Below are positions 43,342 through 54,726 of a DNA stretch of 64,000 nucleotides, one piece after another. The position numbers and the translations under genes were made by a program. The DNA comes from Comamonas sp. KCTC 72670. Its GTDB lineage: Bacteria; Myxococcota; Myxococcia; Myxococcales; Myxococcaceae. Each line of letters starts with the position of its first letter. The first letter of the stretch is position 1. The stretch spans positions 126,814-190,813 of the forward strand of contig BNCN01000013.1 in NCBI GenBank assembly GCA_014656495.1, written 5' to 3'. The notes under the pieces were generated by a model. It was not told where the DNA came from. It was given only the letters and a program-made list of their open reading frames with translations, and made no database searches.

Positions 43342-44793
43342 TCAGGTCGACGACAGCCCCTCCAGCACGACCTCCAGGCCTCCGTACTCGGACGCCGCGA
43401 GCGTCAGCGCCCAGCCATGCACCTGCGCGACGTGCTGCGTGATGTGCAGGCCCAGCCCCTGCCCCGAGAGCCCGCGTGTGCGCGCGGCGTTGCCCCGGAA
43501 GCGCCGCTCCATCAAGCGAGCGCGCTCCGCTTCGGGGATGCCCGGGCCGTCATCGATGACACGCAGCCGGAAGCGCTTCTCGCGGGAGTGCTCCAGCACC
43601 ACCGCCACGTGGCCGTCCTCGCGGCCATGATGGATGCCGTTGAACACGATGTTGCTCACGGCCTGCTCGATGAGCGTCACGTCGCCGTCGACCCAGACCG
43701 CCGCCTCCGGCACGCCGCGCTCCAAGGCGATGCGTTGCTGCCGCGCGATGGGCTGGTGCCGCCCCAGCACGCGTGCAATCACCGCGTTGAGGTCCACCGC
43801 CGCGAACTCGGCCCGCGGCGCCCCGGCCTCGAGCCGCGCGGCCGCCGCGAGGTTGTGCACCAGCGAAGCGATGTAGTGCGCCTCCCCCATCGCGTCCCCG
43901 ACGACCGCTGGCTCCAGCGCCTCCCCCTGGCGCAGCCGCTGCTGGAGCGTCGACAGGTGGCCCTGGAGCACCGTGAGCGGCGTCATCACGTCGTGCGTGG
44001 TGTTCGAGAGGAAGTCGCGCAGGGCCTGCTCCCGGGCCTCCTGCTGCGAAAGCTGATGCTGGATTTCAGCCCGGGCCTCCTGGAACGCGCGCGCCAGCTC
44101 AGCCACCTCGTCATCGCCGCGCACCTGCACCGGCGCCACATAGCGGCTGCTCGCGGAAGCGCGCACCTCCGACGTGAGCTGCCGGACGCGCCGGACCATG
44201 GGCCCCAGGGCCACCACCATCGCGAGCACGGCGAGGAAGGGGATGGCCAGCACCTCGGGCGGGGGCATCCCTCCGAGCGGCGGGCCCCGGGGCTCCAGCC
44301 TCCGCGCGAGGACGAAGGCGCAGGGACCCTCCGCCCAGGGCATGCGCACCAGGACGTCGAGCTGTGACTCCCCACGCATCGCCGTCCGCCGGACCACGGA
44401 GGTTCGACCCTCCAGGGCTTCACGCCGCACCGACTCCGGCAACACGGGTGCGTGCGGGTTGCGGGATTCGAGCCGACCGTCGTAGGCGAAGTGCGTGACG
44501 AACCCCGGACCGCCCGCGGAACGAGGCCCCCCGGGCCCCTCCGGCCGAGGCGGGCGGTCCGGCGCACCCGGTCCAGGCTCCGGCCGAGGCGGGCCTCCGC
44601 GCCACGAGCGCCACGCCTCCGGCTGCGCCTCGCAGCGCTCGCGCTCACCCGCCTGCATCCGCGCCAGCGTGGACGCCTCCAGCACCTCGACCTGGTTGCG
44701 CTGGCGCAGCGAATGCTGCACGTACCCCAGCCCCGCGACCATCGGCACCGAGACCGCGGCCACGGTGAGCGCCAGCCGCAAGCGCAGCTTCAC
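43342..44793 (-). CDS. Sensor histidine kinase
   Basis: A 483-residue kinase. The N-terminal TM helix (about 5-25) is followed by a periplasmic domain of about 150 residues that includes a Pro/Gly/Arg-rich stretch, a second TM helix (about 185-205), a HAMP linker (VRRVRQLTSEVRASASS), the H-box SNTTHDVMTPLTVLQGH (phosphoacceptor His about 272), N-box NIVFNGIHH, and G-boxes DDGPGIPEAER and GQGLGLHI. The GTG start at 44793 overlaps the response-regulator stop (GTGA). The pair is one operon; the signal sensed is unknown. Confidence 0.92.
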   Translation of the reverse strand: MKLRLRLALTVAAVSVPMVAGLGYVQHSLRQRNQVEVLEASTLARMQAGERERCEAQPEAWRSWRGGPPRPEPGPGAPDRPPRPEGPGGPRSAGGPGFVTHFAYDGRLESRNPHAPVLPESVRREALEGRTSVVRRTAMRGESQLDVLVRMPWAEGPCAFVLARRLEPRGPPLGGMPPPEVLAIPFLAVLAMVVALGPMVRRVRQLTSEVRASASSRYVAPVQVRGDDEVAELARAFQEARAEIQHQLSQQEAREQALRDFLSNTTHDVMTPLTVLQGHLSTLQQRLRQGEALEPAVVGDAMGEAHYIASLVHNLAAAARLEAGAPRAEFAAVDLNAVIARVLGRHQPIARQQRIALERGVPEAAVWVDGDVTLIEQAVSNIVFNGIHHGREDGHVAVVLEHSREKRFRLRVIDDGPGIPEAERARLMERRFRGNAARTRGLSGQGLGLHITQHVAQVHGWALTLAASEYGGLEVVLEGLSST

Positions 44794-45464
44794 GCGTCCT
44801 CCCCCGGCGTGAGCCGGTAGCCCACGCCCCAGACAGTCTCCACGCCATGCCGCGCGCCCAGCTTCCGCCGGAGCCGGGACACGTGCACGTCCAGCGTCCG
44901 CTCCGTGCCCTCCCGCTCCGGATCCAACACGTGCTCCAACAACCATTGCCGCGTGACGGCCTCGCGGGGCCGCCGGGCCAACGCCGCCAGCAGGGCGAAC
45001 TCCACACGCGTCAGCTCCACGGGCTGCCCGTGCATCCAGACCACCTGCGCCTGGAAGTCGATTCGCAGCGGCCCGACGTCCACGGCGGCTCCAGCCTTCT
45101 GGAGCAGGGGCCGTCGCAGCCGCGCCCGGACGCGCTCGATGAGCTCCTCCGGCCAGAACGGCTTCGTCAGGTAGTCATCCGCGCCCAGCTTCAGCGCCCG
45201 CACCTTGTCCAGCGTGTCGTTGCGCGCGCTGAGGATGAGCACGGGCACCTCCGAAAACGTCCGGAGCGACTTCAGCATGTCGAGCCCATAGGTCCCCGGG
45301 AGCATCAAATCCAGGACCACGAGGCTCACGTCGGGCAGCTCGCCCGGCGCGAGGACCCGGCCCTCGCGCCACCACGAAGGCGCGAAGCCCGCGCCGCGCA
45401 GGTGCTCGACAATCTGCGCGCCGAGCTGCGGGTCATCCTCCACGAGCAGCACGCGCTCGCCCAT
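44790..45464 (-). CDS. OmpR/PhoB-type response regulator
   Basis: A 224-residue regulator. The receiver domain shows LLVEDDPQLG, the phosphoacceptor in LVVLDLMLPGTYGLDML (Asp about 52), LILSARND, and DDYLTKPFWPEELIERV (Lys). The C-terminal winged helix ends in ERTLDVHVSRLRRKLGA and VWGVGYRL. ATG 45464 is preferred over an opening to 45512; a GAGGAGG run lies upstream. Its cognate sensor kinase overlaps downstream, so the two are cotranscribed. Target genes are not visible. Confidence 0.94.
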   Translation of the reverse strand: MGERVLLVEDDPQLGAQIVEHLRGAGFAPSWWREGRVLAPGELPDVSLVVLDLMLPGTYGLDMLKSLRTFSEVPVLILSARNDTLDKVRALKLGADDYLTKPFWPEELIERVRARLRRPLLQKAGAAVDVGPLRIDFQAQVVWMHGQPVELTRVEFALLAALARRPREAVTRQWLLEHVLDPEREGTERTLDVHVSRLRRKLGARHGVETVWGVGYRLTPGEDA

Positions 45465-45521
45465 GCCCTCTGCCTCCTCGTCCACCGGGAGCGGTGCTCG
45501 CCGCCCCGCCATCCAACATGC

Positions 45522-46490
45522 TCAGGGAAGCACGCCCTCCCCGCCCGGTGGCGGCCCCATGCCGCCGTCCCAGTCCGGCGGAGGCCCCATCCCGCCGCCC
45601 CCCGGCGGAGGTCCGCCCGGGCCCCCGCCACCACCGCTGCCTCCCGGGACCGCGCACTGCGCCTCCGACAGCGACGAGCGGAGGACCAGTGTCTTCCACG
45701 CCAGCAACGCGCCGTCCGCCATGCGCTCGGTCTGGAACAGAGAGTCCGCCACGGCGTCCCCCGAGATGACGGTGTCGTTCTGGTTCGTCGTGTCCCGAGG
45801 TCCGCGCGCGTCGTAGAGCGGCTGCGTGTCGATGATGTCGTCGTTGAGCGCGTCATCGAAGTAGAGCTGAGAGGTGACGAACTCGCTGCCGTCCACCCGG
45901 ACCGTGAAGTGGATGTGGATGGTGCGGCTGCTGTACCACCCCGGGAAACACGTATCGAAGTTCACCCGGCCCTGCGCGTCCGTGGTCTGCACGCCCCGGA
46001 ACCACCGCGCCGCGCGGGCCTCGGCGTCGCCGGACGTGCAGAAGTCGCTGGCGTCCTCGCCCGAGTACAGCCCGCCCGGCCCCGCATGCCAGATGTCCAC
46101 TGTCGCACCCGGAATGGGCTCGCACTGTTCATTCACCACCAACAGGGCCAGGCGCACGGGCAGCCCGTTCTCGCCCTCGCTGATGTCCTGGCGCTCCACC
46201 GTGGTCGCATAGCACGGCCCCAGCGTCGCCTCGCAGGTGAGCGCGCACACCGTCCCGATGCCCGCGGCGAACGGGTCCGGATAGGACGCCGCCTGCGTCA
46301 TCGCGGCGGTGCCACCGGTGGCCCAGCCCGAGCCCCCCGCCCCCGCATCGGGCGCCACGCCGGTGTCCAGGTCGTCGATGGGGTCGGTCCCCACGCCGCA
46401 AGCCGCGACGAGGCGAGCGAGCGGAAGGGTCGCCACCGCCACACCCATGCCCTTGAGAATCCGCCGGCGGGTCATGACTTCACTTTTCAT
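45522..46490 (-). CDS. Tat-exported intradiol-dioxygenase-family lipoprotein
   Basis: A 322-residue protein. The N-terminus has a twin-arginine-like motif (TRRRILKGMG) and ends in a lipobox (VAAC), so Tat export plus lipidation is likely. The intradiol-type metal ligands are visible: Tyr in GGLYSGED, Tyr in PGWYSSR, and two His in TIHIHF. The family uses iron to open catechols. The last 35 residues are a Gly/Pro/Met-rich tail (GGPPPGGGGMGPPP). Extracellular members are of unknown substrate. ATG 46490 has GGAGGC upstream; ATG 46475 is a shorter alternative. Downstream of an ECF sigma gene on the same strand, 122 bases away. Confidence 0.88.
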   Translation of the reverse strand: MKSEVMTRRRILKGMGVAVATLPLARLVAACGVGTDPIDDLDTGVAPDAGAGGSGWATGGTAAMTQAASYPDPFAAGIGTVCALTCEATLGPCYATTVERQDISEGENGLPVRLALLVVNEQCEPIPGATVDIWHAGPGGLYSGEDASDFCTSGDAEARAARWFRGVQTTDAQGRVNFDTCFPGWYSSRTIHIHFTVRVDGSEFVTSQLYFDDALNDDIIDTQPLYDARGPRDTTNQNDTVISGDAVADSLFQTERMADGALLAWKTLVLRSSLSEAQCAVPGGSGGGGGPGGPPPGGGGMGPPPDWDGGMGPPPGGEGVLP

Positions 46491-46612
46491 CCACAGCCTC
46501 CGTACCAGTCGGTGATGTGCCCGCTTCCCTGGGCACGACTCCGTTCTGGACGGCAAAGCTTGCGCGAACCTTAAGCGCCTCCAGGTGCTCCGGAGCCAAG
46601 ACCCCTCGGGCG

Positions 46613-47212
46613 CTAGGTGTGGGGCCGAAGCTCCGCCAGCAGCGCGCCCAGCTTCTCCAGCGCGAGCCGCGCGCGCGTCTTCACCGTCCCCAGCGGGTCG
46701 CCGGTGAGCTCGGAGATCTCGCGCTGGGAGAGCCCCTCGAAGTAGGCCAGCTCCACCACCTCCCGCTGCTCGGGAGGTAGCTGGGCCAACGCCGCCAGGA
46801 CGCGGACACGTGACTCGCCCTGCCCCGCGGCCTCGTCGGGCGCCGTGGGCGTCGCGCTGACCGGAGGCCCCTCGTGCGCGACCCCCTCCACGACCCGCGC
46901 CATCGTCCCCAGCGAACGGACCCGGTCGATGGCGCGCGTCCGGACGATGGTCGTCACCCACGCCTCCAGCCCACCGCGCGCCGGGTCGAACTCACGGGCC
47001 CGGCGCCAGACCTCCAGGAAGGCCTCCTGCATCACCTCTTCCGCGTCCGCGCGGGACGGCAGCAGCCGCAAGGTGATGGCGAAGCACCGGCCACCGCAGC
47101 GCGCGTAGACCTGCCGCATCGCCGGGGCGCTGCCCAGGGCCACCTGACGGAGGAGCGCCTGGTCTGACGCCGGGTCGCTTGCTTGGAGGTCAGCGGTGGG
47201 AGGAGGCGCCAT
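46613..47212 (-). CDS. ECF-type RNA polymerase sigma factor
   Basis: A 199-residue extracytoplasmic-function sigma factor. Region 2 spans LRLLPSRADAEEVMQEAFLE and EVWRRAREFDPARGGLEAWV; region 4 is EQREVVELAYFEGLSQREIS and ELTGDPLGTVKTRARLALEK. The SigK/RpoE-like segment GTVKTRARLAL is typical. No anti-sigma factor or zinc-binding partner lies next to it. The start at 47212 fits the family N-terminus; a longer opening to 47380 would add a Pro/Arg-rich leader. A GGAAC-N16-CTATCC element lies just upstream. Confidence 0.93.
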   Translation of the reverse strand: MAPPPTADLQASDPASDQALLRQVALGSAPAMRQVYARCGGRCFAITLRLLPSRADAEEVMQEAFLEVWRRAREFDPARGGLEAWVTTIVRTRAIDRVRSLGTMARVVEGVAHEGPPVSATPTAPDEAAGQGESRVRVLAALAQLPPEQREVVELAYFEGLSQREISELTGDPLGTVKTRARLALEKLGALLAELRPHT

Positions 47213-47221
47213 GTTCGTCCC

Positions 47222-47248
47222 GGATAGCTCATTCAGCGGGGCAGTTCC
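47222..47248 (-). promoter_or_regulatory. Possible ECF-type promoter of the sigma gene
   Basis: Minus strand: GGAAC (47248-47244), a 16-base spacer, then CTATCC (47227-47222). The GGAAC -35 is the hallmark of many ECF-dependent promoters. The predicted start is just upstream of ATG 47212, so the leader would be only a few bases. Autoregulation is a possible reading. The -10 match is weak. Confidence 0.3.
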
Positions 47249-47436
47249 CAGCTTCAAGTATCGGCAGGCGGGCACCCGGGCGCGCTTTGCCTTCCAGGGT
47301 GGGCAGCGCCAACCCCCATCCTTAACGTTCACGAGCCAACGCGGCCGGCACGCAAGCCGTCCAGCATCGACAACAGGCACGATTCGCCGCCAGGCAAAGA
47401 CAACCCAAGACCTATAAGGAAGGGCCGCCAGCCACC

Positions 47437-49434
47437 ATGACCGAACGACTCGGAAGCGTATTCATCGAGGGAGTGAGCCCCGAGCTGGATGCGGGTCGTC
47501 ACGCCGTGAAGCGTGTCGTCGGCGAGCAGTGCACCGTCAGGGCGGACGTCTTCAAGGAAGGCCATGACGTCCTGGTCGCCGTCATCCGCTGGCGGCAGGT
47601 GACGCCGAAGGCGCAGCAGACCGACTGGGCGGAAGTGCCCATGCGCTTCCTCGGCAACGACCGCTGGGAGGGCGAGTTCCCCCTGCGCCACAACGGCCGC
47701 TACGAGTACACGATTGAAGCCTGGCCCGACTTGTTCCGGACCTGGACCTCCGAGCTCAAGCGCAAGGTGGACGTGGGCCGGGACGTGCGCAGCGAGCTGC
47801 TGGAGGGCGCCGCGCTGCTGGAGGGCGCCGCGAAGCGGGCCCGCGCCGCGAAGCAGGAAGACGACGCGCGGGTGCTGGCCGAGGCCGCCGTCCGCCTGCG
47901 CCAGGCCCCCTCCCCGGACCTCATCGCCGTGGCGCTGGCGCCCGAGCTGGCCACCATCGCCTCCACGTACCCCGACCGGACGCTCGCGCGCCGCTACGAC
48001 AAGGTCCCCGAGGTGTTCGCGGACCGCGAGAAGGCGCGCTTCAGCAGCTGGTACGAATTCTTCCCGCGCTCGGCGAAGCGGGACGGCGTCACGCACGCCA
48101 CCTTCCGGGACGCGGAAGGCTGGCTGCCGTACATCCAGCAGCTGGGCTTCGACACCGTCTACCTCCCGCCCATCCACCCCATTGGCCGGACGGCGCGCAA
48201 GGGGAAGAACAACTCCCTCACCGCGACCGCGGACGACGTGGGCAGCCCCTGGGCCATTGGCGCCACGGAGGGCGGACACAAGGCCGTGCATCCCAAGCTG
48301 GGGACGCTGGAGGACTTCCGGCGCTTCGTGCAGGCGGCCCAGGCGCACGGCATCGAAGTGGCGCTCGACCTCGCCTTCCAGTGCTCGCCGGACCACCCCT
48401 ACGTGAAGGAGCATCCGGAGTGGTTCCAGCAGCGGCCCGACGGCACCATCAAGACGGCGGAGAACCCGCCCAAGCGCTACGAGGACATCGTCAACTTCGA
48501 CTGGATGGGGCCCGGCCGTGAGTCCCTCTGGGCGGAGCTCGAGTCCGTCGTGCTCCACTGGGTGAAGCAGGGGGTGAACACCTTCCGCGTGGACAACCCC
48601 CACACCAAGCCCATGCAGTTCTGGGCGTGGCTCATCCGCCGCGTGCAGGAGGCGCATCCCCAGGTCCTCTTCCTGTCCGAGGCCTTCACGCGGCCCAAGG
48701 TCATGAAGGCCCTGGCCAAGGTGGGCTTCACCCAGTCGTACACGTACTTCACCTGGCGCAACTTCAAGGGCGAGCTGCAGGACTACCTGGAGGAGATCAC
48801 CCAGCCGCCGGTGTCCGACTACTTCCGGGGCAACCTCTGGCCCAACACGCCGGACATCCTCCCGGAGTTCCTCCAGAACGCGGGCCCGGGCGCCTTCCGC
48901 CTCCGCGCCGCGCTGGCCGGAACGCTGTCCTCCGTCTGGGGCATGTACTGCGGCTATGAGCTGTGCGAGGGCCGCCCCATCCCCGGCAAGGAGGAGTACA
49001 CCGATTCGGAGAAGTACCAGCTCGTCGCGTGGGACCTGGACCGGCCCGGCAACATCCGGGACTGGATTGCGCGCCTCAACGCCGCGCGCCGCACGCACCC
49101 CGCGCTGCACCAGTACGGCACGCTCCAGTTCTTCACGTCGAACAACGACCGCATCCTCTTCTACGGCAAACGCACGCCGGACCGCTCCAGCCTGGTCCTG
49201 GTCGCCGTGAGCCTTGACCCGTACGCCGCGCAGGAGGCCCTGCTGCATGTGCCCCTGGAATGGCTCGGCGCGCGGCCCGACGAGACGTATCAGGTGCACG
49301 AGTTGATGTCGGACCAGCGCTCGCTATGGCAGGGTCCCGACGTGCAGGTGCGCCTGACACCGGAGCAGCCCGCGGCCCTCTGGGCCGTCCACCGCTTCCG
49401 CCGTACCGAGAACGCGTTCGACTACTACGAGTGA
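47437..49434 (+). CDS. glgE: Alpha-1,4-glucan:maltose-1-phosphate maltosyltransferase
   Basis: A 665-residue GH13 enzyme that adds the maltosyl unit of maltose-1-phosphate to a growing alpha-glucan in the cytoplasm. The N-terminal domain (about 1-110) and the barrel with GFDTVYLPPIHPIGRTARKG and SPWAIGATEGGHKAVHPKLG are GlgE signatures. The nucleophile lies in GVNTFRVDNPHTKP and the acid/base Glu in LFLSEAFTRPKVMKA. ATG 47437 has GGAAGG upstream. First gene of the trehalose-to-glucan operon; the next gene starts 19 bases later. Divergent from the ECF sigma gene. Confidence 0.95.
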   Translation: MTERLGSVFIEGVSPELDAGRHAVKRVVGEQCTVRADVFKEGHDVLVAVIRWRQVTPKAQQTDWAEVPMRFLGNDRWEGEFPLRHNGRYEYTIEAWPDLFRTWTSELKRKVDVGRDVRSELLEGAALLEGAAKRARAAKQEDDARVLAEAAVRLRQAPSPDLIAVALAPELATIASTYPDRTLARRYDKVPEVFADREKARFSSWYEFFPRSAKRDGVTHATFRDAEGWLPYIQQLGFDTVYLPPIHPIGRTARKGKNNSLTATADDVGSPWAIGATEGGHKAVHPKLGTLEDFRRFVQAAQAHGIEVALDLAFQCSPDHPYVKEHPEWFQQRPDGTIKTAENPPKRYEDIVNFDWMGPGRESLWAELESVVLHWVKQGVNTFRVDNPHTKPMQFWAWLIRRVQEAHPQVLFLSEAFTRPKVMKALAKVGFTQSYTYFTWRNFKGELQDYLEEITQPPVSDYFRGNLWPNTPDILPEFLQNAGPGAFRLRAALAGTLSSVWGMYCGYELCEGRPIPGKEEYTDSEKYQLVAWDLDRPGNIRDWIARLNAARRTHPALHQYGTLQFFTSNNDRILFYGKRTPDRSSLVLVAVSLDPYAAQEALLHVPLEWLGARPDETYQVHELMSDQRSLWQGPDVQVRLTPEQPAALWAVHRFRRTENAFDYYE

Positions 49435-49453
49435 GTGACAACCCGAGAGGCGT

Positions 49454-51105
<1,652 letters not shown>

Positions 51106-51109
<4 letters not shown>

Positions 51110-52440
51110 ACGCCTTGGACCTGACGAAGCTCCCCGACTACCTCAAACATCAGCGCTGGTTCAGCGGCAAGGCGTGGCCCATCAAGCACGTCACCGTGAT
51201 TGACCATGCCACCATCGACTCCGGCGGCTGCGCCTTCAGCCTCGCGGTGGTGGAGGTCGTCTACGAGCTGGGCAGCCCGGAGCGCTACCTGCTGCCCGTG
51301 CAGCCCTCCTCGGACGGCGTGCGTGACGCGCTGGAGAGCGACGAGTGCATGCGCGGCCTCTTCGAGCTCATCCGGACCTCCGGCGAGGTGGCCTCTGGCT
51401 CCGGGCGCGTGCAGGGCGAATGGATTGGCGGACAGGAGGGCCTGCTCGCCCTGCCCTCGCCGGTGAGCGTTCGGCGGCTGATGGTGGAGCAGAGCAACAC
51501 CTCCGTCGTGCTGGGCGAGAAGGTCATCCTGAAGATCATCCGGAAGCTGGAAGCCGGGGTGAACCCCGAGCACGAAGTGGGCCGCTTCCTGGCCACCAAG
51601 ACGTCCTTTCGCGCGACCCCGACGCTGCTCGGTGCGTTGCACCTGGAGGGGACGGCGGGCGCGACGCTCGCGGTGGCCCACCGCTTCGTGCCGGACGCCA
51701 CGGATGGCTGGAAGTACACGTTGGACCGCCTGCGCCAGGAGCGCGCGCTGAGCGAGCGCTTCTTGACGGAGATGCGCGAGCTGGGCATGCGCCTGGGCGA
51801 GCTGCACCTCGCCTTCGCCTCGGCGACGGACGAGGACCCCGCCTTCGCGCCGGAGCCGCTGCTCCAGGAGGACCTGCAGCGCTGGAGCGCCTCCATCGTC
51901 GGTGAGCTGGGCGTGACGCTGGCGGACGCGGCGCGGTCGCATCCGGACCTGGAGCACCGCCGCGAGTCGCTCATCGACCACGCGAAGCGGCTGGCGCAGG
52001 TGCCGCCGTCCGGGCAGAAGATTCGCATCCACGGAGACCTGCACCTGGGCCAGGTGCTGCGCGCCAATGAGCAGTGGCTCCTCTTCGACTTCGAAGGCGA
52101 GCCCGCGCGCTCCTTCACCTCGCGCCGGGAGAAGTACAGCGCGCTGCGGGACGTGGCCGGGATGATCCGCTCCTTCGACTACGCGGAGGCCACGGTGGCG
52201 CTGGAGGGCGGGACGCCCCATGAGCGCGTGGGCCCCATCCGTGACGCCTTCGTGAACGGATACAAGCAGGCGACGCGCGGCGCGCCCTTCCTGCCCACGG
52301 ACGAGTCCTCGTTCGACGTCATGCTCCGCGCGTTCGAATTGGAGAAGCTGCTCTACGAAGTGCGATACGAAATGCAGAACCGGCCCGACTGGGTGCGCAT
52401 CCCCGTCTCGGCCCTCTTGCGCATGGAGGCACCCCAGTGA
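51106..52440 (+). CDS. mak: Maltokinase
   Basis: A 444-residue kinase of the Mak/Pep2 family that phosphorylates maltose at C1 with ATP. The N-cap domain includes [14 protein letters not shown], typical of maltokinases. The phosphotransferase C-lobe has [19 protein letters not shown] (catalytic Asp in HGDLH) and [13 protein letters not shown] (metal Asp). The kinase N-lobe has [20 protein letters not shown] with the ATP-binding Lys. GTG 51106 overlaps the treS stop; the stop overlaps the glgB start (GTGA), so all are translationally coupled. Confidence 0.93.
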
Positions 52441-54641
52441 GGAAGCCAGCCGACAAGGCCCAGGTCGACGCGGAGCTTCAGCGCGTCGTGGAGTTGAGGC
52501 ATCCCGAGCCCCACTCCGTCCTGGGCATCCACCCGGACGGAGACGGCGTCGTGATTCGCGCCTTCCGCCCGGACGCCGTGGCCATCCACGTGCTGCCGGA
52601 GTCCGGCGGCCGCGTGGCGATGACGCACCGGCTGGGCGGCGTCTTCGAGGCCCGCATCAACGGCAAGGACCAGACGTTCAACTACCTGCTGGAGGTGGAG
52701 TACCCCGGCAAGCGCGTCTTCACCCTCCGCGACCCGTACAGCTTCCTCCCCACCCTGGGAGAGATGGACCTGTACTACGCCGGTGAGGGCCGCCACGAGC
52801 GCCTCTGGGAGCGAATGGGCGCGCACCTGCTCCACCACAACGGCGTGCGCGGCACCTCCTTCGCGGTGTGGGCCCCCACCGCCGCGGGCGTGTCGGTGGT
52901 GGGTGACTTCAACGGCTGGGATGGCCGGCTGCATTCGATGCGGCGCATGGGCTCGTCCGGCATCTGGGAGCTCTTCATCCCCGAGGTCGGCGAAGGCACG
53001 CGGTACAAGTTCGAGATTCGCCCGGGACAGGGCGGCGCCAACGTCCTCAAGGCGGACCCCTTCGCCTTCCGCACCGAGGTCCCCCCGGCCACCGCGTCCG
53101 TGGTGCATGACCTCGCCCGCTACGAGTGGAACGACGACGCCTGGTTGGACCAGCGCGCGCAGCGCCACGACGTGCACCACCAGCCGTGGAGCGTCTACGA
53201 AGTCCACCTGGGAAGCTGGCGGCGCGTGGTGGAGGACGGCGACCGGCCCATGACTTACCGCGAGCTGGCCCCCGCGCTGGCCGAGTACATCAAGTTCACC
53301 GGCTTCACCCACGTGGAGCTGCTCCCCGTCGCCGAGCACCCCTATGGCGGCTCCTGGGGCTACCAGGTCGGCGGCTACTACGCCCCCACGGCGCGCTTCG
53401 GCCACCCGGACGACCTGCGCTTCTTCATCGACCACATGCACCAGGAAGGCATCGGGGTGCTCGTGGACTGGGTGCCGGGCCACTTCCCGCGGGACTTGCA
53501 CGCGCTGGGACAGTTCGACGGCACGTCGCTGTACGAGCACGCGGACCCGCGCAAGGGCGCGCAGCCGGACTGGGGCACGCTGGTCTTCAACTTCGGGCGC
53601 AACGAGGTCCGCAACTTCCTCATCGCCAACGCGCTGTTCTGGATCGAGGAGTACCACATCGATGGCCTGCGCGTGGACGCGGTGGCGTCCATGCTCTACC
53701 TCGACTACAGCCGCAAGCAGGGCGAGTGGATTCCCAACCGCTGGGGGGGCCGGGAGAATGAAGAGGCCATCCACTTCATGCGCGAGCTGAACGAGACGGT
53801 CCGCCGCAAGCACCCGGGCGTCGTCGTCATCGCCGAGGAGTCCACGGCGTGGCCCAAGGTCTCCGCGCCCGTGGAGGAAGGCGGCCTGGGCTTCCACTTC
53901 AAGTGGAACATGGGGTGGATGCACGACACGCTGTCGTACTTCTCCAAGGACCCCATCTACCGGCAGTACCACCACAACCAGCTCACCTTCGGGCTGCTGT
54001 ATGCGTTCAGCGAGCACTTCATGCTGCCGCTGAGCCATGACGAGGTGGTCCACGGCAAGGGCAGCCTCTACGGCCGCATGCCGGGAGACGCGTGGCAGAA
54101 GCGCGCCAACCTGCGCGCGCTCTTCGCATGGATGTGGGCGCACCCGGGCAAGAAGCTGGTGTTCATGGGCGGCGAGTTCGGCCAGCCGGCGGAGTGGAAC
54201 CACGACAAGAGCCTGGACTGGCACCTCACGCACGACCCGGGCCACCGCGGCATCCTCTTGCTGATGGCGGACCTCAACCGCATCTACCGGGACATGCCCG
54301 CGCTGTACGACGCGGACAGCGAGCCCATGGGCTTCCAGTGGCTCCAGCCGGACGCGGCGGCGGACAACGTCTTCGCGTTCGTGCGACGCTCGCGCCAGCC
54401 CGGGCGTCACGTGGTGTGTGTCGCCAACCTGTCGCCGGCCGTGCGAGAGAACTACCGCGTGGGCTTCCCGCTCCAGGGCCGCTACGTGGAGCTGCTCAAC
54501 ACGGACGCCGAGCAGTACGGCGGGTCCAACCTCGGCAACATGGGGCAGCTCCACACCGAGCCCACGGGCTGGGATGGCCAGCCCGCCTCGGCCACGCTCA
54601 CCCTGCCCCCGCTGTCCGTGCTGTGGTTCACGCCCGGCTAG
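52437..54641 (+). CDS. glgB: 1,4-alpha-glucan branching enzyme
   Basis: A 734-residue branching enzyme, of the long type with an extra N-terminal CBM48-like domain (LRHPEPHSVLGIHPDGDGVV near the start). The GH13 barrel has region II DGLRVDAVASMLYLDYSR (nucleophile Asp), region III VVIAEESTAWP, region IV LPLSHDEVVHGKGSL. It adds alpha-1,6 branches to the linear glucan that GlgE makes. GTG start at 52437 overlaps the maltokinase stop. Last gene of the operon; a strong hairpin lies at 54671. Confidence 0.96.
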   Translation: MRKPADKAQVDAELQRVVELRHPEPHSVLGIHPDGDGVVIRAFRPDAVAIHVLPESGGRVAMTHRLGGVFEARINGKDQTFNYLLEVEYPGKRVFTLRDPYSFLPTLGEMDLYYAGEGRHERLWERMGAHLLHHNGVRGTSFAVWAPTAAGVSVVGDFNGWDGRLHSMRRMGSSGIWELFIPEVGEGTRYKFEIRPGQGGANVLKADPFAFRTEVPPATASVVHDLARYEWNDDAWLDQRAQRHDVHHQPWSVYEVHLGSWRRVVEDGDRPMTYRELAPALAEYIKFTGFTHVELLPVAEHPYGGSWGYQVGGYYAPTARFGHPDDLRFFIDHMHQEGIGVLVDWVPGHFPRDLHALGQFDGTSLYEHADPRKGAQPDWGTLVFNFGRNEVRNFLIANALFWIEEYHIDGLRVDAVASMLYLDYSRKQGEWIPNRWGGRENEEAIHFMRELNETVRRKHPGVVVIAEESTAWPKVSAPVEEGGLGFHFKWNMGWMHDTLSYFSKDPIYRQYHHNQLTFGLLYAFSEHFMLPLSHDEVVHGKGSLYGRMPGDAWQKRANLRALFAWMWAHPGKKLVFMGGEFGQPAEWNHDKSLDWHLTHDPGHRGILLLMADLNRIYRDMPALYDADSEPMGFQWLQPDAAADNVFAFVRRSRQPGRHVVCVANLSPAVRENYRVGFPLQGRYVELLNTDAEQYGGSNLGNMGQLHTEPTGWDGQPASATLTLPPLSVLWFTPG

Positions 54642-54670
54642 CGCGTGTCCTCCCATCAGCGCCAGTGGCG

Positions 54671-54701
54671 GATGCCGGCGATGTGCACCATCGCTGGCAT
54701 C
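54671..54701. terminator. Hairpin downstream of the GlgE operon
   Basis: GATGCCGGCGATG and CATCGCTGGCATC form a 13-bp stem with one mismatch-type pair and a 5-base loop, in the 85-base gap between glgB and the convergent LysR gene. No T-run follows on either strand, so it is probably a bidirectional or Rho-assisted end. Confidence 0.5.
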
Positions 54702-54726
54702 TCGCGGCGCACCGCGCGGCCCCCGT

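Noticed and set aside
47413-47418. TATAAG before glgE, a near-consensus -10.
   Set aside because: It would put the start downstream of the likely ribosome-binding site and has no -35 at a usual distance.
52353-54656. A long antisense frame across glgB.
   Set aside because: The sense strand encodes an intact branching enzyme; the antisense frame has no family features.
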